Origin: Telmatospirillum sp.
Lineage (GTDB): Bacteria > Pseudomonadota > Alphaproteobacteria > CACIAM-22H2
DNA length: 64,000 nt
Reading direction: 5' to 3'
Assembly: GCA_020248985.1 (NCBI GenBank)
Contig: JADCGL010000028.1
Coordinates: 20,180-84,179 of the forward strand
Made by a program: the position numbers and the translations under genes. Shown piece after piece: positions 52,430 through 60,938 of this stretch. The notes under the pieces are model-generated. The model ran no database searches and was not told the DNA's origin. It was given only the letters and a program-made list of their open reading frames with translations. Within the stretch, counting starts at the first letter, position 1. Each line of letters opens with the position of its first letter.

Positions 52430-53446
52430 TCACGCGAGCGCGCGGATCTTGTCGATCATCGCCTTCGTGGCCGGGCTCTTGGCGCCGAATTCGGCGAACA
52501 GCGGCTCGGTCGCCTTGGTCCAGTCGGCAACGTCGCGGAGATTGCGCACCGTGATACCGGACGCGCGAAGCTCTTCGAGCGTAGCAGCCGTGTTGGCGCG
52601 GTTTAGACGGCGCTGTTCGGCGAATACCGTTTTCGCGCTGTCGCGCACAAGCGCTTGCAAGTCGGTGGGCAGCGATTCGAGCCAGCGCGCGTTGACGCGC
52701 GTGGCCTTGGGAAGGAACCAATGGTTCGTAAGCGTCAAGTTCTTGGCTTGCTCACCCCACTTGAAGCCCTTGATCGAGAACACATCCGCCTCCAACGCGT
52801 CGATTAAGCCCGTCGACAATGCGCTGTATTGTTCGGCATAGGCGAGCGGCGTCGGGTTGGCCCCCAGTAGCTTCCAGAAATCAACCCACACTTTCAATTC
52901 CGGCACGCGGATCTTGAGGCCTTTGAGATCGGCCAACGTGGCGACCGGGCGCTTCGACAAAACGTGCCGGAAACCGACTTCGCCGTAATCGACGAATTCG
53001 ACGCCGGTTTTCTGGCGCGCGATGCGCGACACTTCCTTGCCGATGTCGCCCTGCAATACTTTATCGACATGCGCTTCGTCCCGGAAAATGAATCCAGGCG
53101 CGCCACCAGTCGCGGCAATTTCCGGAGCGACAGCCTCTTCGGTGTCGGGACCGCCGGTGGTCACCTGCAGCGTGCCGAGCCGATTCTGCTCGATCAATTG
53201 CGTATAGCTGCCGAGTTGACTCGCCGGGAAATGCTGCGCGTCGATCCGGCCGCCGCTCTTTTCGGTGAGTAATTTGGCCCAAGTCTCGAAAGCCTGCGTC
53301 AACGGGGAGCCGATCGCCTCGGAATGTCCCATCCGACAAACAAATTTTTGCTGGGCCTGCACCGCAGGTGCGCCAAGCGTTAGCCAGCCAAGACCGGCCC
53401 CGGCGACGCCCAAGAAGCCGCGCCGCGCAATGCGAGTATTCGCCAT
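52430..53446 (-). CDS. TRAP transporter substrate-binding protein (DctP family)
   Basis: A 338-residue periplasmic binding protein with a twin-arginine signal (ARRGFLGVAGAGLG, cleavage near VQAQ). The DctP fold shows FPASQLGSYTQLIEQ near residue 74, the conserved Arg region LKGLKIRVPE near residue 160 that contacts carboxylate ligands, and LSTGLIDALEADVFSIKG near residue 200. AAGGAGG lies 6 nt before the ATG. First gene of the LacI-controlled operon; a LacI-type operator is 64 nt upstream. Conservation of the Arg motif favours an acidic ligand such as a sugar acid. Confidence 0.92.
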   Translation of the reverse strand: MANTRIARRGFLGVAGAGLGWLTLGAPAVQAQQKFVCRMGHSEAIGSPLTQAFETWAKLLTEKSGGRIDAQHFPASQLGSYTQLIEQNRLGTLQVTTGGPDTEEAVAPEIAATGGAPGFIFRDEAHVDKVLQGDIGKEVSRIARQKTGVEFVDYGEVGFRHVLSKRPVATLADLKGLKIRVPELKVWVDFWKLLGANPTPLAYAEQYSALSTGLIDALEADVFSIKGFKWGEQAKNLTLTNHWFLPKATRVNARWLESLPTDLQALVRDSAKTVFAEQRRLNRANTAATLEELRASGITVRNLRDVADWTKATEPLFAEFGAKSPATKAMIDKIRALA

Positions 53447-53509
53447 CGTTTCCTCCTTCAAGGCCGGATCTTGCGCCCGGCGTTTTTTATTTGGCCTCCG
53501 ATCCTATCA

Positions 53510-53523
53510 CGCAATCGATTGCA
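53510..53523. promoter_or_regulatory. LacI-family operator O1 (upstream of dctP)
   Basis: CGCAATCGATTGCA, a near-perfect palindrome with the central CG typical of LacI/GalR-family sites, identical in 13 of 14 positions to O2. It lies 64 nt before the dctP start on the minus strand. Centre-to-centre distance to O2 is 65 bp, compatible with looping by a tetramer or joint occupancy. Confidence 0.8.
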
Positions 53524-53574
53524 GTCAAGCATACAGAAAGCGTAGAAATAGCATATATCTTGCTGGTTGAATAC

Positions 53575-53588
53575 CGCAATCGATTGCG
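53575..53588. promoter_or_regulatory. LacI-family operator O2 (upstream of lacI-type gene)
   Basis: CGCAATCGATTGCG, a perfect 14-bp palindrome ending 13 nt before the regulator's ATG. Together with O1 it sits in the 155-bp gap between the divergent dctP and regulator genes, so the regulator probably represses both its own gene and the operon. Confidence 0.83.
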
Positions 53589-53601
53589 TAATATTGCCAC
53601 C

Positions 53602-54618
53602 ATGCGCCCAACCGTAACCCTGCGAGACATCGCACGCGCGCTCGACCTGTCGACCTCGACCGTCGCCCGCGCGCTCGCCGATAATCCGCAGATCAGCGAG
53701 CAAACGAAAGCGCGCGTCCGGATTTCGGCCGCCGAATTCGGCTACGTCGCGAATTCGGCGGCCCGAGCCACCCGTCGCGGCCATTCGACGCTGATCGGGC
53801 TGATTATTCCGGACGTTCAAAACGAGTTCTACGGCGCCCTCGCCAAGGGGCTCGCGCAATGCTGCGAGAAAGCGGGTTATCAGCTTTTGCTGGCGATCAC
53901 CGAAGACGAACCGGTGTCCGAGGAACACCATGTGCGAGGGCTGACCGAGGCACGCGCAGCCGGTATCGTGATCGTGCCATCGCCGCAGCCGTCGAAAGAA
54001 ACAATGGCGCTGCTGGCGCGCGGCTCTTGGGTGCAATTGATCCGCCGGATCGCGGGCGCGGAAGCGCCGTGGTTCGGCATCGACGAGGCTGCAGCTCTGC
54101 GGAGCGCGACCGCGCATCTGTTGTCGCTCGGGCATCGCCGGATCGGCTATGTCGGCGGCATGCTCGATCTTTCGACGGGTGCGAGTCGCCTTGCCGGCTA
54201 CCAGGCCGCCTTCGCAGCGCTTGGGATCCCCGCACCTGAACATCTTATCCGCACGGGTCCGCCACGCACACATTTTGGAGCCGAGGGGTTCCGCGATCTG
54301 TGGTTGCTTGAAAACCGGCCGACCGCGATCGTAACCGCTGGTGCGCGGCTTACGGCTGGCGTGCTCGAACAAATCGGACAAATGGCTATCAAGGTGCCCG
54401 GTGACATATCTGTCGTCGGCTATGGCGACGCGCCCTGGTGGAGTTCGAACTTGACGACCATCGGGCTGCCAGTTCGTGAAGTAGCAATTTCATGTGGTGA
54501 GTATCTACTTCGCCATGTAACTGGGAAGCAGGTATCTGATGGCACGCCAGCACTAAACTATGAAGCTGTCCACACTCCGACACTGATTGTTCGAGCTAGT
54601 ACCAAGGCTATTGGTTGA
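53602..54618 (+). CDS. LacI-family transcriptional repressor
   Basis: A 338-residue LacI/GalR-type regulator. N-terminal helix-turn-helix VTLRDIARALDLSTSTVARAL (first 26 residues) and hinge (ARATRRGHSTLIG), then a periplasmic-binding-like effector domain with VQNEFYGALAKGL, HRRIGYVGGMLDLSTGASRL near residue 180 and DISVVGYGDAPWW near residue 268. Two matching palindromic operators lie upstream. It is divergent from the TRAP operon and probably responds to the transported sugar or an intermediate. Confidence 0.93.
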   Translation: MRPTVTLRDIARALDLSTSTVARALADNPQISEQTKARVRISAAEFGYVANSAARATRRGHSTLIGLIIPDVQNEFYGALAKGLAQCCEKAGYQLLLAITEDEPVSEEHHVRGLTEARAAGIVIVPSPQPSKETMALLARGSWVQLIRRIAGAEAPWFGIDEAAALRSATAHLLSLGHRRIGYVGGMLDLSTGASRLAGYQAAFAALGIPAPEHLIRTGPPRTHFGAEGFRDLWLLENRPTAIVTAGARLTAGVLEQIGQMAIKVPGDISVVGYGDAPWWSSNLTTIGLPVREVAISCGEYLLRHVTGKQVSDGTPALNYEAVHTPTLIVRASTKAIG

Positions 54619-54861
54619 CTGCACCGCGGCTGTATTCCGCTCTCTGAGCTGCCCTAGGTTTCGCGGATGGGTCGTTAAGCTATCCGCGTCGGCAGTTAAC
54701 CCAGTACAAAATACCAATTTTGTCCTGTGTCGAATAACGGCAATTGGTTCTGAATCAGTGGGTACTGTCTAGCACGAGCGGCCCAAGCTCTCGACTGATC
54801 CTGCCATATAAGCGAGCTCAGAGATTAAACGAGGATCGGCTGCTTGTTCGGCCGTTAAAGT
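54619..54861. other. Gene-free stretch after the LacI-type regulator
   Basis: Base composition is visibly less GC-rich than the flanking genes. No open frame with recognisable motifs, no RNA gene. It ends where similarity to the right-hand cassette border at 63853 begins. Confidence 0.4.
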
Positions 54862-55005
54862 TCTCACTTTCATCGTCGCTGGCGTCATGAAGAAGACTCG
54901 AACCGCTGACCAAAGTGCCCATGGTCCATCCGTCGCCCAAAAGCAAAAGCCCGCCAACCGGTCTCCCGGCGGCGGGCTCGCTTAGTGGTCGGAGCGGCGG
55001 GATTC
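54862..55005. repeat. Left copy of cassette 5 border repeat
   Basis: From about 54870 to 55005 the sequence matches 63853-64000 in the same orientation. By my hand count there are about 16 mismatches in about 148 aligned bases, including an identical final 40-base block. The repeat spans a terminator and the 3' part of tRNA-Pro(GGG). It is the putative outer border of the 9-kb cassette 5. Confidence 0.85.
54948..54978 (-). terminator. Terminator following tRNA-Pro(GGG) 3' end
   Basis: On the minus strand the encoded CCA is followed by CTAAGCG and a stem AGCCCGCC / GGCGGGCT (plus strand 54948-54955 with 54971-54978), then a T-rich run. This is a normal tRNA-gene terminator. The equivalent stem CCCGCCG/CGGCGGG is kept in the right-hand copy at 63943-63969. 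Confidence 0.75.
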
Positions 55006-55030
55006 GAACCCACGTCCCCCAGTCCCCCAG
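54986..55030 (-). repeat. tRNA-Pro(GGG) 3'-half remnant, left
   Basis: Forty-five bases from CCA to the anticodon loop CTGGGGG (anticodon GGG) on the minus strand, with normal T arm (GTGGG TTCGAAT CCCGC) and acceptor strand. The matching 5' anticodon stem is absent from the adjoining sequence, so it is a half tRNA like the CGG-type copies and of exactly the same extent. Confidence 0.87.
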
Positions 55031-55316
55031 ATTTCTATAAATCCAGTTTTTTCAATGTTCGTTTCCGGAAATCCTCGCAATCAAGTGAATTGAATGGAAA
55101 CCAAGGGCAACTAAGGCCCGTCGAATGCTAGGCCTCCCCTCGCCTTTCAATTCGAAATCTCGGCAATAGTTGAACGGCACCGACTCAACCAATTGGCTTC
55201 CCATAGCACGCAGTTCGAGTCCCCTCCGGCGTGCCGTAGTGGACGTAAGTGAGAACCTTTGGCGGGATTCCTCAATAGATCCAAGAGCAACGTCACCAAT
55301 TGAAACAGAGCGCAAT
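55031..55316. other. Gene-free stretch inside left end of cassette 5
   Basis: No gene recognised. A minus-strand open frame of 87 codons (55052-55315) has no familiar motif, no good ribosome site and may be chance. The position next to a tRNA half is where an integrase gene would be expected, but nothing resembling one is seen. Confidence 0.4.
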
Positions 55317-56375
55317 TTACTCCTGACCTCGCGTCAATTGACCGTGAGGTAGTCGAGTTGTTGGTCCTGCTTCAGGAAACAGACAGCGGCTCAGAGTTCC
55401 CGTACCGCGGCGATCGAGCAAGGCAGGCTCTTCGCGGGCACAGATATCTTGCGCCTTCCAGCAGCGGGTGCGAAAGCGGCAACCGCTGGGCGGCGACGCA
55501 GGATTCGGTGGATCACCTTGCAGAACGATCCGGCGGCGCTGTTCGCGTCCGCGCGGATCAGGCACCGGCACGGCCGACAGCAACGCTTGGGTATACGGAT
55601 GGTTCGCGCGTTCGAACACCGCGTCCGTTGGGCCAATCTCGACGATCTTGCCCAGATACATCACCGCAACGCGCGTCGAGATGTGCCGAACGACGGCCAG
55701 ATCGTGCGCTACGAATATCAACGAGAGCTTTCGCATCTTCTGGATATCGACCAGCAGGTTGACGACTTGGGCCTGCACCGAAACGTCGAGTGCGGAAACC
55801 GGTTCGTCGCAAATGACAAGATCGGGCTCAAGCGCCAAAGCGCGCGCGATGCCCACGCGTTGGCGCTGGCCGCCGGAGAATTCGTGCGGATGCCGCCCGG
55901 CATAGTCGGCGCGCAAACCGACTTGTTCGAGAAGTTCGCCGATCCGCTTTGCCCATTGGCTGCGCGGCAAGGCGTCAAAATGGATTCGCCAAGCTTCGGC
56001 GATGGTCTCGCCGATCGTGAAGCGCGGATTGAAGGCAAGGTAAGGATCCTGAAACACCACCTGCATGCGCCGACGCAGGCGCTTGAGCGCAGCCGGATCG
56101 GCAGTCAGAATATCCTCGCCATCGAAGAAAGCTTGGCCCGAGGTGGCGGGATGTAGGCGAAGGAGGGTGCGTGCCAACGTTGTTTTGCCGCTGCCGGACT
56201 CGCCCACGACGCCCAACGTTTCGCCGCGCGACAGCGTGAATCCGACGTCGTCGACTGCACGAATGGCGCTTGGCGCGCCAAACAGACCGCGCCGACGGCC
56301 CGGAAAATGTTTGACGAGATTGCGGACATCAAGAAGAGGCCCCGCATTTCCGACAGGGATTGGGCCGATTGCCAT
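55317..56375 (-). CDS. dppF: Oligopeptide-type ABC transporter ATPase (DppF/OppF-like)
   Basis: A 352-residue ATPase: Walker A GESGSGKTT near residue 62, Q-loop FQDPYLAFNPR, signature FSGGQRQR near residue 165, Walker B LVICDEPVSALDVS, switch His VAHDLAV. The C-terminal oligopeptide-transporter extension has the Cys-rich block (CRFRTRCWKAQDIC near residue 310), which in this family binds an Fe-S cluster. ATG overlaps the dppD stop. Last gene of the transporter operon. Confidence 0.9.
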   Translation of the reverse strand: MAIGPIPVGNAGPLLDVRNLVKHFPGRRRGLFGAPSAIRAVDDVGFTLSRGETLGVVGESGSGKTTLARTLLRLHPATSGQAFFDGEDILTADPAALKRLRRRMQVVFQDPYLAFNPRFTIGETIAEAWRIHFDALPRSQWAKRIGELLEQVGLRADYAGRHPHEFSGGQRQRVGIARALALEPDLVICDEPVSALDVSVQAQVVNLLVDIQKMRKLSLIFVAHDLAVVRHISTRVAVMYLGKIVEIGPTDAVFERANHPYTQALLSAVPVPDPRGREQRRRIVLQGDPPNPASPPSGCRFRTRCWKAQDICAREEPALLDRRGTGTLSRCLFPEAGPTTRLPHGQLTRGQE

Positions 56376-57358
56376 CACAGGGCCTGTTCGTCGGCAAAGT
56401 GGCACGCGACGGCACGGCCCGACGCGAGCTTTCGCAATGCCGGGGTTTGTTCGGCGCAGCGCAATGTGGCGCGCGGACAAGGCGGCCTGAATGCACATCC
56501 CGACGGCAGCGCCAGAGGATTGGGCGGTGCACCCGGAATCGGCTGCAAAGCACCCGCCCCGCGATCGATCCGCGGCTGGGAAGCGAGCAAACCCATCGCA
56601 TAAGGATGCAGCGGCTCGGCAAAAAACCGATAGACGTCCGAATCCTCCACCACGCGGCCCGCATACATCACGACAACGCGATCGGCCATTTCGGCGACCA
56701 ACCCCAGATCGTGGGTGATCAGCATGATGCTGGCGCCCGACTGCGCATGCGTCTCTTTCAGCAACTCGACGATCTGCGCTTGGATCGTGACGTCGAGGGC
56801 GGTCGTCGGTTCGTCGGCAATGATGAGCTCAGGCTTCAACGCGATCGCCATGGCGATCATAATGCGCTGGCACATGCCGCCCGAAAACTGATGCGGATAC
56901 TGGCCCGCACGTTCGGCGGCCGCGGGAATTCCGACGGCTTCCATGAGCTCGACGGCGTGCCGCACGGCGCTGGCGCGGTCCGCCATCCCGTGAATGGCGA
57001 AAACTTCGGCGATCTGCCAGCCGACCGGATAGACCGGGTTCAAGGCGGACAGCGCATCCTGGAAAATCAGCGAGACCCGTTTGCCGCACATGCGGCGATG
57101 GTCGTCAGCGTCGAGCGCAAGCAGATTTACGCCGCCGAACCGGATCTGGCCGCCGTCGATCGATCCCGGCGGTTGTGCAATCAACCCCATGACGCTTGCT
57201 GCGGTGACGCTTTTGCCCGAACCGCTCTCACCCAGCACAGCCAAGACCTCGTTTTGCCCAACTGCGAACGATACGCCATTGAGTGCGGCCACACGACCGC
57301 CAGAGGTGCGGAAGCTGACTTGGAGATTGTCGATCTCTAGCACCGACGGTTTCGTCAT
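56375..57358 (-). CDS. dppD: Oligopeptide-type ABC transporter ATPase (DppD/OppD-like)
   Basis: A 327-residue ATPase: Walker [10 protein letters not shown] near residue 40, Q-loop [11 protein letters not shown], signature FSGGMCQR near residue 150 (a Cys instead of Arg after Met), Walker [14 protein letters not shown], switch His [11 protein letters not shown]-terminal Cys-rich block [14 protein letters not shown]. Overlaps dppC and dppF by 3-4 nt. Forms the heterodimeric motor with the DppF-like protein. Confidence 0.9.
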   Translation of the reverse strand: MTKPSVLEIDNLQVSFRTSGGRVAALNGVSFAVGQNEVLAVLGESGSGKSVTAASVMGLIAQPPGSIDGGQIRFGGVNLLALDADDHRRMCGKRVSLIFQDALSALNPVYPVGWQIAEVFAIHGMADRASAVRHAVELMEAVGIPAAAERAGQYPHQFSGGMCQRIMIAMAIALKPELIIADEPTTALDVTIQAQIVELLKETHAQSGASIMLITHDLGLVAEMADRVVVMYAGRVVEDSDVYRFFAEPLHPYAMGLLASQPRIDRGAGALQPIPGAPPNPLALPSGCAFRPPCPRATLRCAEQTPALRKLASGRAVACHFADEQAL

Positions 57359-58284
57359 TTGGACGCTTCCGATCCGGCTAGCCGCCAACGCTGCTGGGGA
57401 TCACCTGCGATGCGATACCAGTTGGCGATAAGGTTGAAAGCCATTGTCGTCAGCATAATCGCCAATCCAGGCATGCAGGTCAGCCACCAGGCTTGCGCCA
57501 AATGCGAGCGGCCTTGGGCGACCATCAAGCCCCAGCTGATCGACGGCGGCTGGATGCCGAGTCCCAGAAAACTCAAGCCCGCTTCGATCAGCATGACCAT
57601 CGCCAGATTGAGCGATGCCAGCGTGAGCAGCGTCGGCGCCACGATCGGCAGAATATGCGCGAAAACGATGCGCGCATGGCCCGCTCCCAAGGCGCGCGCG
57701 GCATCGACAAAGAGCCGCTCGCGGATCTCGATCACTTCGGCATTGGTCACCCGGATATAGGCAGGCACACGCGTGACCGCGAGAACGACGATGAGATTGA
57801 AGATGTTCGGGCCGAAAATATAGAGCACCACCAACGCGAGCAGCAGGGTGGGGAAGCCCAGGATCATGTCTGCGATGCGCAAAATCAGATTACCGGCGAA
57901 ACCGCCGAAATAGCCGGCAACAAGGCCAAGTCCCGTGCCCAGGATCAAACTCGCGCCGACGGCCGCAAAGGCGATCGCAAGTGCCGTTCCAGCACCCGCC
58001 GACAGTCGCGCCACGAGACTGCGGCCAAGCGAGTCGGTGCCGAGCCAATTGAGCCAGTTTGCGTCGAATTGGAAAGGGGCAAGATTGCGCGCGACAAGAT
58101 TGATTCGGACCGCATCGTCGGCAAGGAACGTCTGTCCCGCGAGAAGTGCCGTTGCGACGACCAACAGCCAAAGGCACGCGCCGACTGCCAATGGATCGCG
58201 CGCCAGCATCGCGGCGAGCGTGGGAGCCGGTCGGACCGGAGGCAAGTCGTCGAACGCATTCACGTCGCGGATTCCAGCCGTCAT
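57355..58284 (-). CDS. dppC: Oligopeptide-type ABC transporter permease (DppC-like)
   Basis: A 309-residue permease. The conserved GTDSLGRSLVARL stretch near residue 80 is a hallmark of DppC, and the EAA loop is DAARALGAGHARIVFAHILP near residue 195. About six transmembrane segments. ATG overlaps the dppB stop. Confidence 0.92.
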   Translation of the reverse strand: MTAGIRDVNAFDDLPPVRPAPTLAAMLARDPLAVGACLWLLVVATALLAGQTFLADDAVRINLVARNLAPFQFDANWLNWLGTDSLGRSLVARLSAGAGTALAIAFAAVGASLILGTGLGLVAGYFGGFAGNLILRIADMILGFPTLLLALVVLYIFGPNIFNLIVVLAVTRVPAYIRVTNAEVIEIRERLFVDAARALGAGHARIVFAHILPIVAPTLLTLASLNLAMVMLIEAGLSFLGLGIQPPSISWGLMVAQGRSHLAQAWWLTCMPGLAIMLTTMAFNLIANWYRIAGDPQQRWRLAGSEASK

Positions 58285-59204
58285 TTGTCGATCCGGACGC
58301 GCGGATCGATGGCCGCATAGGCAAAGTCGATTGCGATGTTGATGGCGAAGATCACGACGGCGACTGCTAGAATGCCGGCCTGCAGCACGGCAAAATCGCG
58401 CTGCAGGATCGCGTCGATCATGAGTTTGCCGATGCCCGGCCACCCGAATACCGTCTCGATGACCGTAACCCCGCCCGCCAGCTGCACGGCCAGATCGCCC
58501 GCGACCGTGATCATCGGCAGCAATGCGTTGCGCAATGCATGGATGAAGATCACGCGGCGGTTCGCCGCTCCTTTCGCGCGCGCGGTGCGGATATAGGGTG
58601 CGTTGAGCGCTGCGATCATCGCACCGCGAACGATCTGGACGAGAACCCCGAAGGGGCGAAAGAAAAGCGTCGCCACCGGCAACACCCAATAGCTCGGACT
58701 GCCGTAACCCGACGTCGGCAACCAACCGAGGCTGACCGAGAATACGAGAATGCCCATGAGTCCGATCCAGAAATCCGGAATGCTGGCGCCCATGAGGGAG
58801 GCGGCAGACGCGATCCGGTCGAATGCACCGTAGGGCCGAAACGCAGCCAGCGCGCCGACGACGATGGCAGCCAGAGACCCAAGACCAAGCACCACCGCGC
58901 CTAGCAATAGCGTCTGCGGCAGAGCTTGGAACACAACATCGGCCGCCGGGCGCGAATGCCACAGCGACATGCCCAAATCCAATCGCGAAATGTCGGCCAG
59001 CCACCTGGCGAACTGGACATAGATCGGATCTTCGAGGCCGAGCCGAACGGCGAGCGCGCGACGCATCGCGTCGTTGGCGTCGAGCGGCAAGAACAGATCG
59101 ACCGGGCTGCCGGTCAATCGCACCAACACGAACACAAGCACCATCAAGCCGCCCAGCGCCACGAAGCTGAAAGACAGACGTCGGAGGAAAAACGTCAACG
59201 ACAT
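58281..59204 (-). CDS. dppB: Oligopeptide-type ABC transporter permease (DppB-like)
   Basis: A 307-residue permease with an N-terminal hydrophobic segment (FSFVALGGLMVLVFVLVRL), the DppB motif RLGLEDPIYVQFARWL near residue 55 and EAA loop RTARAKGAANRRVIFIHALR near residue 200; the VFGWPGIGKLMIDAI block is typical. The start at 59204 is chosen because GGGAGG lies 8 nt upstream. Dimerises with the DppC-like permease. Confidence 0.92.
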   Translation of the reverse strand: MSLTFFLRRLSFSFVALGGLMVLVFVLVRLTGSPVDLFLPLDANDAMRRALAVRLGLEDPIYVQFARWLADISRLDLGMSLWHSRPAADVVFQALPQTLLLGAVVLGLGSLAAIVVGALAAFRPYGAFDRIASAASLMGASIPDFWIGLMGILVFSVSLGWLPTSGYGSPSYWVLPVATLFFRPFGVLVQIVRGAMIAALNAPYIRTARAKGAANRRVIFIHALRNALLPMITVAGDLAVQLAGGVTVIETVFGWPGIGKLMIDAILQRDFAVLQAGILAVAVVIFAINIAIDFAYAAIDPRVRIDK

Positions 59205-59271
59205 TCCGGTGCCTCCCAAGATAAGGCGCCCGTCTGCCGGGCGAACGCCCCAAACATGCCGTACCGCCCCA

Positions 59272-60801
59272 TCAGCGAAGCGTTATGGTCTTGAGCTTGA
59301 TTTCGTTGTTCGCCTGGACGTCGGGCGTGTAGTTGACATTCGCCGCCACGCGCACGGTGCCGACCATGTTGAACAGAGGGATGTAGGGGACGATGTCCTT
59401 CTCCATGTATTCGAACGCCAGGCGGAAGGCATTGCGCCGCAGCGTTCCGGTGGACCGCGTGCCGAGATCGATCAGGCTGTCGACCAACGGATCGTTGATC
59501 ATGGCCTGGTTGCCGTTCGAGCGGAAACGCGGCCCGATGCTGAACACGGCATCGCCTTGCGCGTTGTCGTGCTGCGACTGCAGCATGCTGACCGGGCGGT
59601 CGGAGCCGAAGGGTCGTAGCAGCCGGCGCAGCCACGCACTTGTTTCCATCATCTCGACGCGAACGCGGAACCCGACGGCATTGAGCATCGCTTGAATGGC
59701 TTCGAGCGATTCGGTCGAGTTGGGATAGAGACCAAGGCGTCCATAGAGAACGATTTCGGTGTTGACCGGCACGCCGTCTGCCCGAGCGGCCGCGAGCAAA
59801 GCGCGCGCGGCTGCCGGATCGTAGCGCCACGGTGTCAAATCGGGGCTCGCTCCGTTGACGTTCGGCAGCACGATTTGCGTGGCCTTGGTGACCGACTTGT
59901 GGAACACAGATCCGATCAGCTGATCGCGGTCGATCGCAAGGTTCGCCGCCTGTCGGACACGGATGTCGTTCAGCGGCGGGATTTCGGCATCCATGCGAAT
60001 GAACGTGACCTCGGCGTTGAGATAGGTCTTGTCGAGCGGGCCGGTGGCGTCCTGCGGCGCGATTCCGAACGCCAGATGCGCCTCGTTGCGCGTGACCATT
60101 GCCGCGCGGACCGTCGACTCGCCGCGCCAGGCAAACTCGACGCGCGGGATCGCGGCCTTTGGGCCCCAATAGGCGTCGTTGAGCGTAAACACGACGTCGC
60201 GGCCGCGATTCCAACGCTCGAATTTATAGGGACCAGTGCCGACGGGCTCCTGGGTCTTGCGGTCGGCAGGTGTGGCGCCTGGCGCGCCGATATCGACCAC
60301 CGCCATGCGGAACGGGACGATCGGGTCTGGATCACGGCCGATGATGTCGATCGTCAGGTCGTCGACGATACGCGTCGTGTAGGGGTTGTTGCCGAGTTTG
60401 CTGCCGCGGATGGCGCAGGCAAGTGCTTCAACCTGCGCACGCTGCAGAGCAGCGGCCACGGCTGCTGCGGTAAAGGGCGTGCCGTCGTGGAAGCGCACGC
60501 CCGAGCGCAGCTTGAAGCGCCAAGTCGTAGGTGACGTTTGTTCCCACGAGATTGCAAGATTCGGCTCAATGACCGCTTCGACAGCGCCGACATTGACCAA
60601 GGTCTCCGTCACGTTGTTGCGCAGCAAGCGACTGTTCGCCGAATGGTTCGTGTCGCACGGATCGAGCGATGCCGGCTCTTCCTGCAGCACGACGCGCAAT
60701 ACGTTTTGCGCCTGCGCCAAGTTCGGACAGCTCAAGAGGCACGAGACCACCGCAAATGCAGCGATGCGCGCATAGCCGAAAGGCTGAAACCTGGGTGCCA
60801 T
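59272..60801 (-). CDS. dppA: Oligopeptide-type ABC transporter substrate-binding protein (DppA/family 5)
   Basis: A 509-residue family 5 binding protein with a Sec-type signal (hydrophobic AAFAVVSCLLSC region, cleavage near AQAQ). Family features: SLDPCDTNHSANSRLLRNNV near residue 45, the WRFKLRSGVRFHDGTPFTA block near residue 93 and GTGPYKFERWNRGRDV near residue 165. Family ligands include peptides, glycosides, nickel and opines. First gene of the transporter operon, divergent from the IclR gene, with IclR-type repeats 36 nt upstream. Confidence 0.92.
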   Translation of the reverse strand: MAPRFQPFGYARIAAFAVVSCLLSCPNLAQAQNVLRVVLQEEPASLDPCDTNHSANSRLLRNNVTETLVNVGAVEAVIEPNLAISWEQTSPTTWRFKLRSGVRFHDGTPFTAAAVAAALQRAQVEALACAIRGSKLGNNPYTTRIVDDLTIDIIGRDPDPIVPFRMAVVDIGAPGATPADRKTQEPVGTGPYKFERWNRGRDVVFTLNDAYWGPKAAIPRVEFAWRGESTVRAAMVTRNEAHLAFGIAPQDATGPLDKTYLNAEVTFIRMDAEIPPLNDIRVRQAANLAIDRDQLIGSVFHKSVTKATQIVLPNVNGASPDLTPWRYDPAAARALLAAARADGVPVNTEIVLYGRLGLYPNSTESLEAIQAMLNAVGFRVRVEMMETSAWLRRLLRPFGSDRPVSMLQSQHDNAQGDAVFSIGPRFRSNGNQAMINDPLVDSLIDLGTRSTGTLRRNAFRLAFEYMEKDIVPYIPLFNMVGTVRVAANVNYTPDVQANNEIKLKTITLR

Positions 60802-60836
60802 CGATTCCTCCGCTGAAGATTATCGACAAGTTTCTT

Positions 60837-60869
60837 GTTTCTTATTTGGAACTATCTTATTATTTGGAA
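60837..60869. promoter_or_regulatory. Putative IclR operators between dppA and iclR-type gene
   Basis: GTTTCTTATTTGGAAC at 60837-60852 and a second TTATTTGGAA at 60860-60869, 18 bp apart in the same orientation. The first 16-mer recurs exactly, inverted, at 61710-61725 before the RraA-like gene. The AT-rich boxes stand out in GC-rich DNA and overlap the expected promoter of the divergent genes. Confidence 0.72.
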
Positions 60870-60938
60870 TATCGTGAGTTCGAAACGGTCGCTTGTCAAG
60901 ACTGGATTTGATCCGCAACAGCTTTTGCTCTGGTGAAC

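Noticed and set aside
54885..54983. 33-codon open frame conserved in both border repeats (also at 63880-63978)
   Set aside because: It covers the tRNA terminator and lies outside any gene context. The copy at 63853 lacks the ATG, so conservation is explained by the tRNA terminator and border repeat rather than by a peptide.
55052..55315. Small minus-strand gene of 87 codons near the left border of cassette 5
   Set aside because: No ribosome site, no familiar motif, and composition unlike the neighbouring genes. I could not support it as an integrase fragment or any protein.
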